Source: Nocardioides sp. YR527 (GTDB taxonomy: Bacteria; Actinomycetota; Actinomycetes; Propionibacteriales; Nocardioidaceae). From it: DNA of 64,000 bases. Positions 8,290 through 18,655 of this stretch are shown one piece after another (position 1 is the stretch's first letter; every line of letters begins with the position of its first letter). The notes under the pieces were generated by a model. It did not search any database, was not told where the DNA came from, and was given only the letters and a program-made list of their open reading frames with translations. The stretch is from the NCBI RefSeq assembly GCF_900101045.1, contig NZ_FNFN01000005.1, forward strand, positions 372,001-436,000. The letters are read 5' to 3'. The translations under genes and the position numbers were made by a program.

Positions 8290-9114
8290 TCAGCGATCGA
8301 TGAAGGCCAGCAGGTCGGCGTGCAGGCGATCGCGATCGGTGTCCGGAAGGGCATGGCTGGAACCCTCGTAGACCTTCAGCTCCGCGCCGTCGATCAGCTC
8401 GACCGAGCGGCGGCCCCCGACCTCGATCGGCACGATCTGGTCGTCGTCACCGTGCACGACCAGCGTCGGCACGTCGATCTTGGCCAGGTCGGGCCGGAAG
8501 TCGGTGGCGGAGAAGGCCGCGATGCACTCGTAGGCGCCACGGTGCCCGGAGGCCATGCCCTGGAGCCAGAAGGCGTCGCGGAAGCCCTGCGGGACGTCGC
8601 CATTCCGGTTGTGCCCGAAGAACGGTCCGTCGGCCAGGTCGCGGTAGAGCTGGGCCCGGTTGGCCAGCTCCCCGGCCCGGATCTCGTCGAAGACCTCGAC
8701 GGGTAGCCCGTCGGGGTTGTCGTCGGTCCGCAGCATGAGCGGCGGCACCGCCGAGACCAGGGCGAGCCCGGCGACGCGGCCGGTGCCGTGCCGCCCGACG
8801 TACCGGACGATCTCGCCGCCGCCCGTCGAGTGCCCGACGAGGGTGAGGTCGCGCAGGTCGAGCGCGTCGATCATGCAGGCGAGGTCGTCGGCGTAGGTGT
8901 CCATCTCGTTGCCGGACCAGGTCTGGCTGGAGCGGCCGTGGCCCCGGCGGTCGTGGGCGACGGCTCGGTGGCCGTGCTGCGCGAGGAAGAGCGCGGTGGC
9001 CTCCCAGGCGTCGGAGTTGAGCGGCCAGCCGTGGCTGAGCAGCACGGGGCTTCCGCTGACGCCCCAGTCCTTGTAGAAGATCTGGGCGCCGTCGTCGGCG
9101 GTGATGTAAGGCAT
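8290..9114 (-). CDS. Alpha/beta hydrolase, non-haem haloperoxidase-like
   Basis: A 274-residue cofactor-free alpha/beta hydrolase. The nucleophile elbow is GHSTGG, the oxyanion region is LSHGWPLNSDAW, and the acid and histidine lie in LVVHGDDDQIVPI and GSSHALPDTD. HDRRGHGRSSQTWSGNEMDTYADD is characteristic of the chloroperoxidase/arylesterase group. Its 3' end meets the lipoate ligase gene with 5 bases between. It is transcribed divergently from another hydrolase at 9293, with a 50-bp palindrome between them. Confidence 0.88.
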   Translation of the reverse strand: MPYITADDGAQIFYKDWGVSGSPVLLSHGWPLNSDAWEATALFLAQHGHRAVAHDRRGHGRSSQTWSGNEMDTYADDLACMIDALDLRDLTLVGHSTGGGEIVRYVGRHGTGRVAGLALVSAVPPLMLRTDDNPDGLPVEVFDEIRAGELANRAQLYRDLADGPFFGHNRNGDVPQGFRDAFWLQGMASGHRGAYECIAAFSATDFRPDLAKIDVPTLVVHGDDDQIVPIEVGGRRSVELIDGAELKVYEGSSHALPDTDRDRLHADLLAFIDR

Positions 9115-9178
9115 CGGCTTCCTCCCACGGTCGGTTGGGATCTGTCCTGACGAGCCTCACGCAGCGCCCAGGCCCGGC

Positions 9179-9228
9179 GGACCACGTGGACCGCGTAGTC
9201 CCGCGGGACTACGCGTCGTACGTGGTCC
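9179..9228. promoter_or_regulatory. 50-bp palindromic operator candidate between divergent hydrolase genes
   Basis: A perfect 24-bp palindrome (9192-9215, half-site CGCGTAGTCCCG) is flanked at both ends by GGACCACGT (9179-9187) and ACGTGGTCC (9220-9228). Only four positions per arm mismatch. It sits centrally in the 178-bp divergent intergenic region, so a shared regulator site is more likely than a terminator. Confidence 0.55.
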
Positions 9229-9292
9229 GGACGCATCGCGCCTCGATGGACGATCGGAGCGTCTCAGCCCAGCATCAGAGAGGGAACCTGAC

Positions 9293-10123
9293 ATGAGCAC
9301 CCCGGACACCATCGTCCTGATCCACGGCTTCTGGGTCACACCCCGGTCGTGGGAACACTGGAAGGCCCGGTACGAGGCCAAGGGCTTCACCGTGCACACC
9401 CCCGCCTACCCCGGATTCGAGGTCGAGGTCGAGGCCCTCCGTGAAGACCCGACACCGATCGCGGACCTCACCCTGGAGGCGATCGTCTCCCACCTGGAGG
9501 CCTTCCTCGACACGCTCGACACCGCACCGATCATCATGGGCCACTCGGCCGGCGGAGCGTTCACGCAGGTCGTGATGGACCACGGCTACGGCGCCGCGGG
9601 CGTCGTCCTCAACTCCGCCCCGACCGAGGGCGTCCGGGCCACGCCGTGGAGCCAGCTGCGCTCGGTCTTCCCGGTGCTCAAGAACCCGGCCAACCATCAC
9701 CGCGCCGTCGGTTTCGACGCCGAGCAGTGGACGTACGCCTTCACGAACACCTACACCGAGGAGGAGTCGGCGGCCTTCTACGAGCGCTACCACATCCCGG
9801 CTTCGGGCCGGGTCCTGTTCGACTCCGTGCTGGCGAACTTCCAGCCTGGTCACCAGGGTGCCTGGGTCGACTTCAAGAACGCCGACCGCGCGCCGCTGCT
9901 GTTCCTGTCCGGGTCCGAGGACCACATCATGCCGCCGTCGGTGCAGGCCTCGAACGTCAAGCACTACCAGGGCGACGGAACCGTCACCGAGCACGAGACG
10001 TACGAGGGCCGGCCGCATCTGATGGTGGCCGGTCCGGGGTGGGAGGGGATCGCCGACCACGCGCTGGAGTGGGCGCTCTCCCACGCCGGGCAGCGGGACA
10101 CCACCGAGCCCACCGACTCCTGA
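9293..10123 (+). CDS. Alpha/beta hydrolase
   Basis: A 276-residue alpha/beta hydrolase. VLIHGFWVTPRSWEHW provides the oxyanion region, and the nucleophile elbow is MGHSAGGAF. The acid residue is probably in LFLSGSEDHIMPPS, and the His in GRPHLMVAGPGW. No signal peptide is visible, so it is probably cytoplasmic. The start ATG at 9293 follows GAGAGGGAACC. An MBL-fold hydrolase starts 9 bases after its stop, suggesting one operon. The substrate cannot be read from the sequence. Confidence 0.87.
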   Translation: MSTPDTIVLIHGFWVTPRSWEHWKARYEAKGFTVHTPAYPGFEVEVEALREDPTPIADLTLEAIVSHLEAFLDTLDTAPIIMGHSAGGAFTQVVMDHGYGAAGVVLNSAPTEGVRATPWSQLRSVFPVLKNPANHHRAVGFDAEQWTYAFTNTYTEEESAAFYERYHIPASGRVLFDSVLANFQPGHQGAWVDFKNADRAPLLFLSGSEDHIMPPSVQASNVKHYQGDGTVTEHETYEGRPHLMVAGPGWEGIADHALEWALSHAGQRDTTEPTDS

Positions 10124-10132
10124 GCCCGCGCG

Positions 10133-10936
10133 ATGGACCTCACCCTCACGCACGTCGGAGGACCGACGACGCTCCTCGAGGTCGCCGGGTGGAGGATCCT
10201 GACCGACCCGACCTTCGACGCCCCCGGCCGGACGTACAGGTTCGGCTGGGGTACGTCCTCCCGGAAGACCGCGGGCCCTGCGGTCCTCGCCACCGAGATC
10301 GGCCCCGTCGACGCCGTCCTGCTCACCCACGACCATCACGCCGACAACCTCGACGACGCCGGCCGGGCGCTGCTGCCGGGTGCCGGGGTCGTGGCCACCA
10401 CCGCCTCGGGCGCGGTCAGGCTCTCCAGGTCGGGCCTGGTCCGGGCGGTCAGGGGTCTGCGGCCATGGCAGAGCACGGAGCTGCACGCGCCGGGCCGCCC
10501 GAGGGTCACGGTGACCGCGACTCCCGCGCGTCATGGTTTCCTCGGCAGTCGACCGATCGTCGGCGACGTCATCGGCTTCTCGCTGACCTGGGAGGGGCAG
10601 CAGCACGGAGCCGTCTGGATCTCGGGGGACACCGTGCTCTACGGCGGTCTCCGCGAGGTCGCGACCCGGGTCGACGTCGGGACCGCGGTCCTGCACCTGG
10701 GACGTGTCGGATTCCCGGTGACCGGCCCGCTCGCGTACACGATGGGCGGGCGGGACGCGGTCGAGCTGTGCGGGCTGCTCGACCCGGTCACGGTGGTGCC
10801 GGTGCACTACGAGGGCTGGTCGCACTTCCGTCAGGGGAAGGGCCGGATCCTTGCCGACCTGGCCGATGCTCCGCCCGGGATCGCAGACCGCTTCCGCTGG
10901 CCGACGCCGGGCGTGCCGCTCCGGCTGCCGGTCTAG
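10133..10936 (+). CDS. MBL-fold metal-dependent hydrolase (UlaG-like)
   Basis: A 267-residue metallo-beta-lactamase-fold protein. The metal motif is LTHDHHADNLD (HxHxDH variant THDHHADN). A second metal ligand region is SGDTVLYGGLRE, and a late His is in VPVHYEGWSHF. The opening GGPTTLLEVAGWRILTDPTF is typical of UlaG/RomA-type hydrolases. It probably forms an operon with the preceding hydrolase. Its TAG stop overlaps the TAG stop of the convergent LuxR-type gene in a shared CTAG. Confidence 0.88.
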   Translation: MDLTLTHVGGPTTLLEVAGWRILTDPTFDAPGRTYRFGWGTSSRKTAGPAVLATEIGPVDAVLLTHDHHADNLDDAGRALLPGAGVVATTASGAVRLSRSGLVRAVRGLRPWQSTELHAPGRPRVTVTATPARHGFLGSRPIVGDVIGFSLTWEGQQHGAVWISGDTVLYGGLREVATRVDVGTAVLHLGRVGFPVTGPLAYTMGGRDAVELCGLLDPVTVVPVHYEGWSHFRQGKGRILADLADAPPGIADRFRWPTPGVPLRLPV

Positions 10937-13677
10937 GCGTTCAGTCGGTCGGCCAGCTGCCGGCGCGAGGAGATGCCGAGCTTCTGGAAGACCTTCCGCA
11001 GGTGGTAGTCGACGGTGTTCGGGCTGATGAACAGGTTGGCGGCGATCTCGGCGTTGGTACGCCCGGACGCGGCCAGGCGCGCGATCGTGTGCTCCTGGGT
11101 GGTGAGCTCCAGTGGCGGGTTCGCCTCGGCGTCCACATCGTCGGCCCGGGCGCCGAGAACCTCGAGCTCGGCGAGCACTCGCGGGACGAAGATCTCGGCG
11201 CCGCTGTGGCGCAGGTGCTGCAGCGCGAGGCGGAGCTGCTCGGCCGCCTCGCGACGGCGCCGGACGCGACGGAGCCATTCGCCGTAGAGCAGGTACGACC
11301 GGCCGAGCTCGGTCTCGGCCAGCGTCTTGTGCAGGGCCGCGACCGAGGCGAGGTAGTGGGCCTCGGCCTCGTCGTCCGGGCTCACCAGGGCGAGCGCCCG
11401 CTCGGCGGCTCCCTCGCACCAGGGCATGCCGTTCACCGCCGCCCGGCTCGCCAGGTCCTGAGCGACCCGCTGTGCAACGTCCGGGTGGCCGGAGCGTACG
11501 GCTGACTCGACGAAGTCGGCGTACCAGATCGGGGTCACCTGGAGGAACGGGTCCTCGACCAGCGGTCGGTGGCGCTGGTAGGCGTCCTGGTAGCGCCGGT
11601 CCGCGAGGTCACGCGCGACCAGCCCCTCGATCCCCGAGGACCAGACCCCGCCGAACCCGATCGCACCGGCCCCGTCGGCCACGGCCGTCACCAGGTCGCG
11701 TGGCTCTCCTGTCCAGGCCATCACCGCGACGTTGGGCACGTTCGCCTCCTCGTAGCCCATCGCACCGCGTACCTCTCTGTGCATCTCCACGCAGCGGCCG
11801 GCCCGGTGCAGGGAGCCGCCGTAGACCTCGGAGAGGGCCATGATCCACAGCAGCGTGTCGAGCACGAGCAGGGCGCCTCGGTCGCGTGCGGCCCGTGCGG
11901 CGCGGTCGAGGCCGGCGGCTCGGCTCCCGTCGTCCCACAGGTAGCCGCCGAGGCCGGCGATCACGCTGCCGAAGTACATGATCTCGTCGTCGGGCAGGGC
12001 GAGCACCGCGTCGAACGCCGCGCGGACCTTCGGGTGCGCGGTGTCGTACGGCTCCAGGATCAAGGCGGCCAGTCCGCGCAGCACGACCGACCATCGGCCG
12101 TCCAGGTCCGCGCCGGCGAGCATCCGCCGGCCCAGCTCGGCCTGCGTCACGCCGGTCATGAGGCGGTCGGCGCTCGAACATCGGTCGAAGGCCCGGAGCA
12201 GGGCGTCCTGCTCGCGTACGTCATCGATTCCGTGGAAGAGATCGGCGGCCCGCAGGTGGTCGGCCGAACCGCTCATCACCCCGTCCCGTTCGGCGTGCAG
12301 CAGCGCCAGCGCGCTGCGGATGATCAGCGCACGGCCACGGATGACCGCGCCGGCGGACTCCTCGTCGAGGTCGTCGACGAGCCGCTGCGTCAGGTGCGTG
12401 GCGCCGACGGCCAGGGCCGCCTCCGCGGCGCCGATCTGCCGCGCGGCACGTGCCTCTCCCGGCGGGCTCAGCTCAGCGGCACGGGCGAGCAGACGCGCGC
12501 ACGAGACAAGACCGCCGCGGCGGGCGGCCAGGTCCGCGGTCAGGTCCAACCGGGCGGCGACCTCCTCGTCGGTCCCGACGACGGCCCGGGCCGCGTGCCA
12601 GGCTTCCGCCTCGGTCAGGTTCGCCCGGTCGGCCGCGTGCGCGAGGGCACTGTGGACCCGGCGTCGTTCGACGCCCGAGGCCGCGTTGTAGACCGCCGAG
12701 CGCACCAGGGGATGGCGGAACCGTACGCTCGGGGTGAGCTGGACGAGCCCGGCGACCTCGGCGCGGTCGGCGTCCTCGAGGGTGAGGCCGAGCTCCGCGC
12801 CCGCGGCGGCGAGCAGGTCGATGTTGCCGGTCGAGTCCGCCGCGGCCAGCAGCGCCCAGGTCTGGACCGCCCGGTCGGCCTGGCGAGCCCGGCGTACGTA
12901 GTGGGCCTCCAGGTGGCGACCGACGGGGACGGGCTCACCGGCCATGCCCAGGTCCGGCAGCTCGTGGACCAGCGACTCGCCGGCGAGGTCGATCAGGGCG
13001 AGCGGGTTGCCGCCGGTGGCCTGGGCGATCGCCAGGGCCACCGAGGGCGGGAGGGGTTCCGCCGCCGCCCGGTTCAGCAGCCGCACGGCGGCATCGGTGT
13101 CCAGGCCGGTCAGCGCGAGCTGGGGTACGCCACCGAGATGCTCGGCCAGGCCGGCCTCGTCACGTCCGGCGAAAATGACCGCGACCCGCTCCACCGCGAT
13201 CCTGCGAGCCACGAACGCCAGCGCGTCCAGGCTCTCCGGGTCGAGCAGATGGGCGTCGTCGATCGTGCAGACGATGCCGTGCCCGTTGCTCGCGGCGGCC
13301 AGCAGCCCGAGGACCCCGAGGCCGACCAGGTAGCGGTCGGGCGGCGGTCCGTCCGCCTCGCCCGAGGCGACGAGCAGGGCGCGGCGCTGCTGCTCGGGGA
13401 GCAGCTCGCACTCGGCGTGCAGCGACGTCACCAGCCGCTGGACCGCAGCGAACGCCATGTCGGACTCGGACTCGTAGCCGTCGAGCCTGACCACCCGGAC
13501 GCTGGTGCCCGTGGTGGCCGCGGTGAGCAGAGCGGACTTGCCCATGCCCGGTTCGCCGAGCACGGCGATCGCCCCGCCCTTTCCGTTCCGCGTACGGCTC
13601 AGCAGTCTGGCCAGGCGTACCTGCTCCGGGTCTCGGCCGACGAGGGCGGCCTGGCGCTGCTCGGGGGCGCTCTGCAC
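10933..13677 (-). CDS. LuxR-family transcriptional regulator with AAA ATPase domain (LAL type)
   Basis: A 914-residue large ATP-binding LuxR regulator. The Walker A motif is GEPGMGKS (residues 41-48), and a Walker B-like segment is GIVCTIDDAHLLD. A long helical, TPR-like middle region follows. The C-terminal HTH (LTTQEHTIARLAASGRTNAE, then SPNTVDYHLRKVFQKLGI) is a canonical LuxR DNA-binding domain. Start is read as GTG at 13675-13677. LAL proteins usually act as activators that sense a small ligand; target genes are unknown but may include the neighbouring hydrolases. Confidence 0.92.
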   Translation of the reverse strand: MQSAPEQRQAALVGRDPEQVRLARLLSRTRNGKGGAIAVLGEPGMGKSALLTAATTGTSVRVVRLDGYESESDMAFAAVQRLVTSLHAECELLPEQQRRALLVASGEADGPPPDRYLVGLGVLGLLAAASNGHGIVCTIDDAHLLDPESLDALAFVARRIAVERVAVIFAGRDEAGLAEHLGGVPQLALTGLDTDAAVRLLNRAAAEPLPPSVALAIAQATGGNPLALIDLAGESLVHELPDLGMAGEPVPVGRHLEAHYVRRARQADRAVQTWALLAAADSTGNIDLLAAAGAELGLTLEDADRAEVAGLVQLTPSVRFRHPLVRSAVYNAASGVERRRVHSALAHAADRANLTEAEAWHAARAVVGTDEEVAARLDLTADLAARRGGLVSCARLLARAAELSPPGEARAARQIGAAEAALAVGATHLTQRLVDDLDEESAGAVIRGRALIIRSALALLHAERDGVMSGSADHLRAADLFHGIDDVREQDALLRAFDRCSSADRLMTGVTQAELGRRMLAGADLDGRWSVVLRGLAALILEPYDTAHPKVRAAFDAVLALPDDEIMYFGSVIAGLGGYLWDDGSRAAGLDRAARAARDRGALLVLDTLLWIMALSEVYGGSLHRAGRCVEMHREVRGAMGYEEANVPNVAVMAWTGEPRDLVTAVADGAGAIGFGGVWSSGIEGLVARDLADRRYQDAYQRHRPLVEDPFLQVTPIWYADFVESAVRSGHPDVAQRVAQDLASRAAVNGMPWCEGAAERALALVSPDDEAEAHYLASVAALHKTLAETELGRSYLLYGEWLRRVRRRREAAEQLRLALQHLRHSGAEIFVPRVLAELEVLGARADDVDAEANPPLELTTQEHTIARLAASGRTNAEIAANLFISPNTVDYHLRKVFQKLGISSRRQLADRLNA

Positions 13678-13767
13678 GAGGACGACGGTAGCTACCGGGG
13701 AGGGTATGTCGCATGACCCAAATGGACGAGTCCCGGGTGGTGTGCCGGCTCGACGCGGCGCATGCGA

Positions 13768-13796
13768 AAGCCCCTACGACCGGGTCGTAGGGGCTT
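13768..13796. terminator. Terminator-like hairpin without an obvious upstream gene
   Basis: AAGCCCCTACGACC (13768-13781) pairs with GGTCGTAGGGGCTT (13783-13796). The flanking GCGAAAGCCCC/GGGGCTTCG resembles the hairpin after rpsT at 22215-22242. Neither flanking gene ends here: the LuxR-type gene starts upstream on the other strand and leuS lies downstream. Confidence 0.6.
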
Positions 13797-13808
13797 CGAA
13801 GTTTGGAC

Positions 13809-13879
13809 TCCGCTGCTCGGAGCGTTCCTTGGATGAGATGGGGGGGTCCTCATTCACGACCGACATCACGAGCAGCGGA
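13809..13879. repeat. 11-bp inverted repeat in the leuS upstream region
   Basis: TCCGCTGCTCG (13809-13819) and CGAGCAGCGGA (13869-13879) are exact reverse complements separated by 49 bases. AGTTTGG also occurs next to both arms. The function is unknown. Confidence 0.5.
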
Positions 13880-14051
13880 GCGCCGCCAGTTTGGCACGCT
13901 CAGATACGCCGTCGCAATAGGTGAAGGCCCCTCCGGCGGTATTTTCTGTCGGTCGATCTGCAGGGCGGAACTCATGAGGTATCGAAAGTGCCTTTCTAGA
14001 GGATTTCGACCCTGTCATCGGCGCCGGGCGCGGGAGTATGGCGGACTGCGA

Positions 14052-14087
14052 ATGACGATGGCGGCGGCGGTCGGCTACCCTGGACAC
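14052..14087 (+). promoter_or_regulatory. leuS promoter
   Basis: A -10 hexamer TACCCT (14076-14081) lies 6 bases before an ATG at 14088. A -35-like ATGACG (14052-14057) is 18 bases upstream of the -10. This places the transcription start at or next to the ATG of the leader peptide, implying leaderless translation of that peptide. Confidence 0.5.
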
Positions 14088-14126
14088 ATGCAGATGTCTG
14101 TCCTGCTTCTTAGGCAGCCGCGCTGA
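14088..14126 (+). CDS. Leucine leader peptide
   Basis: A 12-residue open reading frame encodes MQMSVLLLRQPR and ends at TGA 14124-14126. Three consecutive leucine codons (CTG CTT CTT) include two CTT codons, rare in this GC-rich genome and well suited to sensing charged leucyl-tRNA. It is followed at once by alternative hairpins and a terminator, all upstream of leuS. This is the standard design of a ribosome-mediated attenuator. Confidence 0.72.
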   Translation: MQMSVLLLRQPR

Positions 14127-14186
14127 CCCTGAGGGACACACCCCGGTCACGCGGCTACCCCTCCATGTGAGGGGCCCTTCTTATTT
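14116..14186 (+). promoter_or_regulatory. leuS transcription attenuator
   Basis: AGCCGCG-C-TGACC (14116-14128) pairs with GGTCACGCGGCT (14145-14156) with one bulge. Downstream, CCCCTC (14158-14163) pairs with GAGGGG (14169-14174), followed by CCCTTCTTATTT, giving an intrinsic terminator. GAGGG (14131-14135), in the loop of the first stem, could instead pair with CCCTC (14159-14163) and break the terminator. Stalling on the leucine codons would decide between the folds. The pairings are seen directly; the switching mechanism is inferred. Confidence 0.65.
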
Positions 14187-14244
14187 GTGGGGATCGTTCC
14201 AGAAGCAGTCTTGACGCACGACACTCGACAAGGACGAAAGACCA

Positions 14245-16728
<2,484 letters not shown>

Positions 16729-16779
16729 TCGGCTCGGCTCGCGCTGTCGACGCGATGGCTCGATCTGTAGGCTTCTGAC

Positions 16780-17640
16780 ATGGCCCGGGTAGCGATCGTG
16801 ACCGACTCGACCGCGATGCTTCCATCCGATCTCGGGGATGCCGCGGAGCTGATCACATCGGTGCCGTTGCAGGTGATCGTGGATGGGACGTCGTACGACG
16901 ACGGGGTCGAGGAGACCTCGCCCGAAGCGCTGCTGACGGCGTTGGCGGCGCACAAGACGGTGACGACCTCACGGCCCTCGCCGGCACTGCTGGCGGAGGC
17001 CTACGCGAAGCTCGCGGCGCAGGGCTTCGACGAGATCGTCTCCATCCACCTCTCGGCGGAGCTGAGCGCGACGTGCGAGTCCTCGATGCTCGCGGCGCGC
17101 GAGGTTCCGGTGCCGGTCGTCACGGTCGACACGCGGCTGGTCGGGCCCGGGGTCGGGTTCGCGGTGCTGGCCGCTGCTGAGGTCGCCGGTCGCGGCGGGA
17201 GTGCTGCCGAGGCGCGCGAGGCCGCGCTGGCGCGGGTTGCCGCGACACGTTCCTACTTCTACGTCGACACGCTCGAGTATCTGCGCCGCGGCGGGCGGAT
17301 CGGGGCCGCGGCGGCCCTGCTCGGGACTGCGCTGGCGGTCAAGCCGCTGCTCACGATCGAGGACGGGCGGGTCGTGCCGCACGAGCGGGTGCGTACCGCT
17401 GAGCGGGCGATCGCGCGGCTGCAGGCGCTCGGGGTCGAGGCCGGTGAGGACGTCGACGGGGTCGAGGTCGTCGTCGCCCATCTGGGCAGCCCGGACCGGG
17501 CCGGTGCGATGGCCTCGGGGCTATGTGGGGAGCTGGACGGCAAGATCAACGGCGACGTACGTGTCGGGGAGCTGGGTGCGGTGCTCGGTGCGCATGTCGG
17601 GCCGGGGTGCGTGGCGGTCGTCGTGGGGCCTCGGCTCTGA
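16780..17640 (+). CDS. DegV family fatty-acid-binding protein
   Basis: A 286-residue DegV/FakB-like protein. The start VAIVTDSTAMLPSDL, the VTTSRPSPALLAEAY ligand-loop motif, the IHLSAELSATCESS segment and LEYLRRGGRIGAAAALLG are all diagnostic. Proteins of this family bind a fatty acid and can present it to a FakA-type kinase; no FakA is next to it. Its stop codon lies in the first of three 12-bp tandem repeats. Confidence 0.92.
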   Translation: MARVAIVTDSTAMLPSDLGDAAELITSVPLQVIVDGTSYDDGVEETSPEALLTALAAHKTVTTSRPSPALLAEAYAKLAAQGFDEIVSIHLSAELSATCESSMLAAREVPVPVVTVDTRLVGPGVGFAVLAAAEVAGRGGSAAEAREAALARVAATRSYFYVDTLEYLRRGGRIGAAAALLGTALAVKPLLTIEDGRVVPHERVRTAERAIARLQALGVEAGEDVDGVEVVVAHLGSPDRAGAMASGLCGELDGKINGDVRVGELGAVLGAHVGPGCVAVVVGPRL

Positions 17641-17673
17641 TTCTGGGCCTGATTCTGGGCCTGATTCTGGGCC
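17638..17673 (+). repeat. Three tandem 12-bp repeats containing the degV stop codon
   Basis: TGATTCTGGGCC occurs three times in a row (17638-17649, 17650-17661, 17662-17673). Because 12 is a multiple of 3, every copy carries an in-frame TGA, giving the DegV gene three successive stops. A similar arrangement follows rsmE at 63407-63441. Confidence 0.9.
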
Positions 17674-17767
17674 GGTTGCCGTCCACAGGGACGGTTGAGG
17701 ATCGGGTTCTCCACAGGCGCTGAGAACGCGCTCGGAAGTGTCGGCGCGGGCGCATAGCTTCGGCGTC

Positions 17768-18655
17768 ATGCGGACCCGACCGACCTCTGATCACGCCGAT
17801 GCCGTCGCCCGGCGGCTGGAGCAGCTGCGCGCCGAGATCGACCCGCCGGGGGAGGAGGACGAGGGCGAGGAGGACTGGCAGCCGCCGTGGTGGGACGGGC
17901 CGAGAGCGACCGACACCGCGGAGCTGGATCCGTTGGTGCCGGTCCCGGGACGCCACGCGTCTCGGCGTCAGGTGGTGATCTCGCCCGACGCGGTGCTTCC
18001 GGAGCCGTTGCGTGGGAAGGTCAGCCTCGGTCCCTGGCATCTCGTCGTCGTCACGCTGGTGCTGGTCGTCGGTCTGGCGGTGGCGTGCTGGTGGATGATC
18101 CGCGCCGATCCGGAGGTGGTGCCGGCCGCCCGCGCCTCGCCCTCGGCCTCCCCGCTGGTCGCGCTGCCGACCGGCTCGGCCGCGCCCGGGAGCGTGGGCG
18201 CTGCGCCGTCGGGCGGAGCATCGGCCGGGACGGTGACGGTCGACGTGGAGGGCAAGGTGCCCAAGCCCGGCATCGTCGTGCTGCCGGTGGGCTCGCGGGT
18301 GGTGGATGCCGTCGAGGCTGCCGGTGGGGCCTCCCACAAGCAGCTTGCCGGGCTCAACCTCGCTGCGGTGCTCAGCGACGGTCAGCACATCGTCGTGGGG
18401 GCGCCGAACGGGGGAGGTGTCGCGGTGCCCGGCTCCGGTGCCCCGGCGGCTGGTGCGCCCGGGGCGGGGGTGAGCCTCAACACCGCCTCCATGGAGGAGC
18501 TGGAGACGTTGCCCGGGGTGGGACCGGTGACGGCGCAGGCGATCATCGACTGGCGCACCACCAACGGCGCGTTCACCTCCGTCGACGAGCTGCTCGAGGT
18601 CGACGGGATCGGGCCGAAGACCTACGACACGTTGGCACCGCTGGTGACGTTGTGA
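17768..18655 (+). CDS. comEA: ComEA-like DNA-binding competence protein
   Basis: A 295-residue membrane-anchored DNA receptor for natural transformation. An acidic cytoplasmic N-terminus (about 20-60) precedes one membrane helix (about 90-110). A Ser/Ala/Gly linker leads to an SLBB-type domain (VTVDVEGKVPKPGIVVLPVG), and tandem helix-hairpin-helix motifs follow at the end (LNTASMEELETLPGVGPVTA, then LLEVDGIGPKTYDTL). The ATG at 17768 lies 8 bases after a TAGCTT -10-like box (17755-17760), suggesting a leaderless message; a GTG at 17738 is an alternative. It overlaps comEC by 4 bases. Confidence 0.9.
   Translation: MRTRPTSDHADAVARRLEQLRAEIDPPGEEDEGEEDWQPPWWDGPRATDTAELDPLVPVPGRHASRRQVVISPDAVLPEPLRGKVSLGPWHLVVVTLVLVVGLAVACWWMIRADPEVVPAARASPSASPLVALPTGSAAPGSVGAAPSGGASAGTVTVDVEGKVPKPGIVVLPVGSRVVDAVEAAGGASHKQLAGLNLAAVLSDGQHIVVGAPNGGGVAVPGSGAPAAGAPGAGVSLNTASMEELETLPGVGPVTAQAIIDWRTTNGAFTSVDELLEVDGIGPKTYDTLAPLVTL

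Larger units (their letters stand above)
13678..14051. other. Long intergenic region upstream of leuS
   Basis: The region separates the 5' end of the LuxR-type gene from the leuS promoter. It holds a perfect terminator-like hairpin (13768-13796), an 11-bp inverted repeat (13809-13819 with 13869-13879), and a lower-GC stretch around 13960-14010. I find no convincing coding sequence, and no tRNA cloverleaf, on either strand. Confidence 0.6.

Noticed and set aside
17887..18651. Upstream extension of comEC through the comEA gene
   Set aside because: The extension is only an open overlapping frame with arginine/glycine-rich translation. The GTG at 18652 overlaps the comEA stop and begins the conserved protein.
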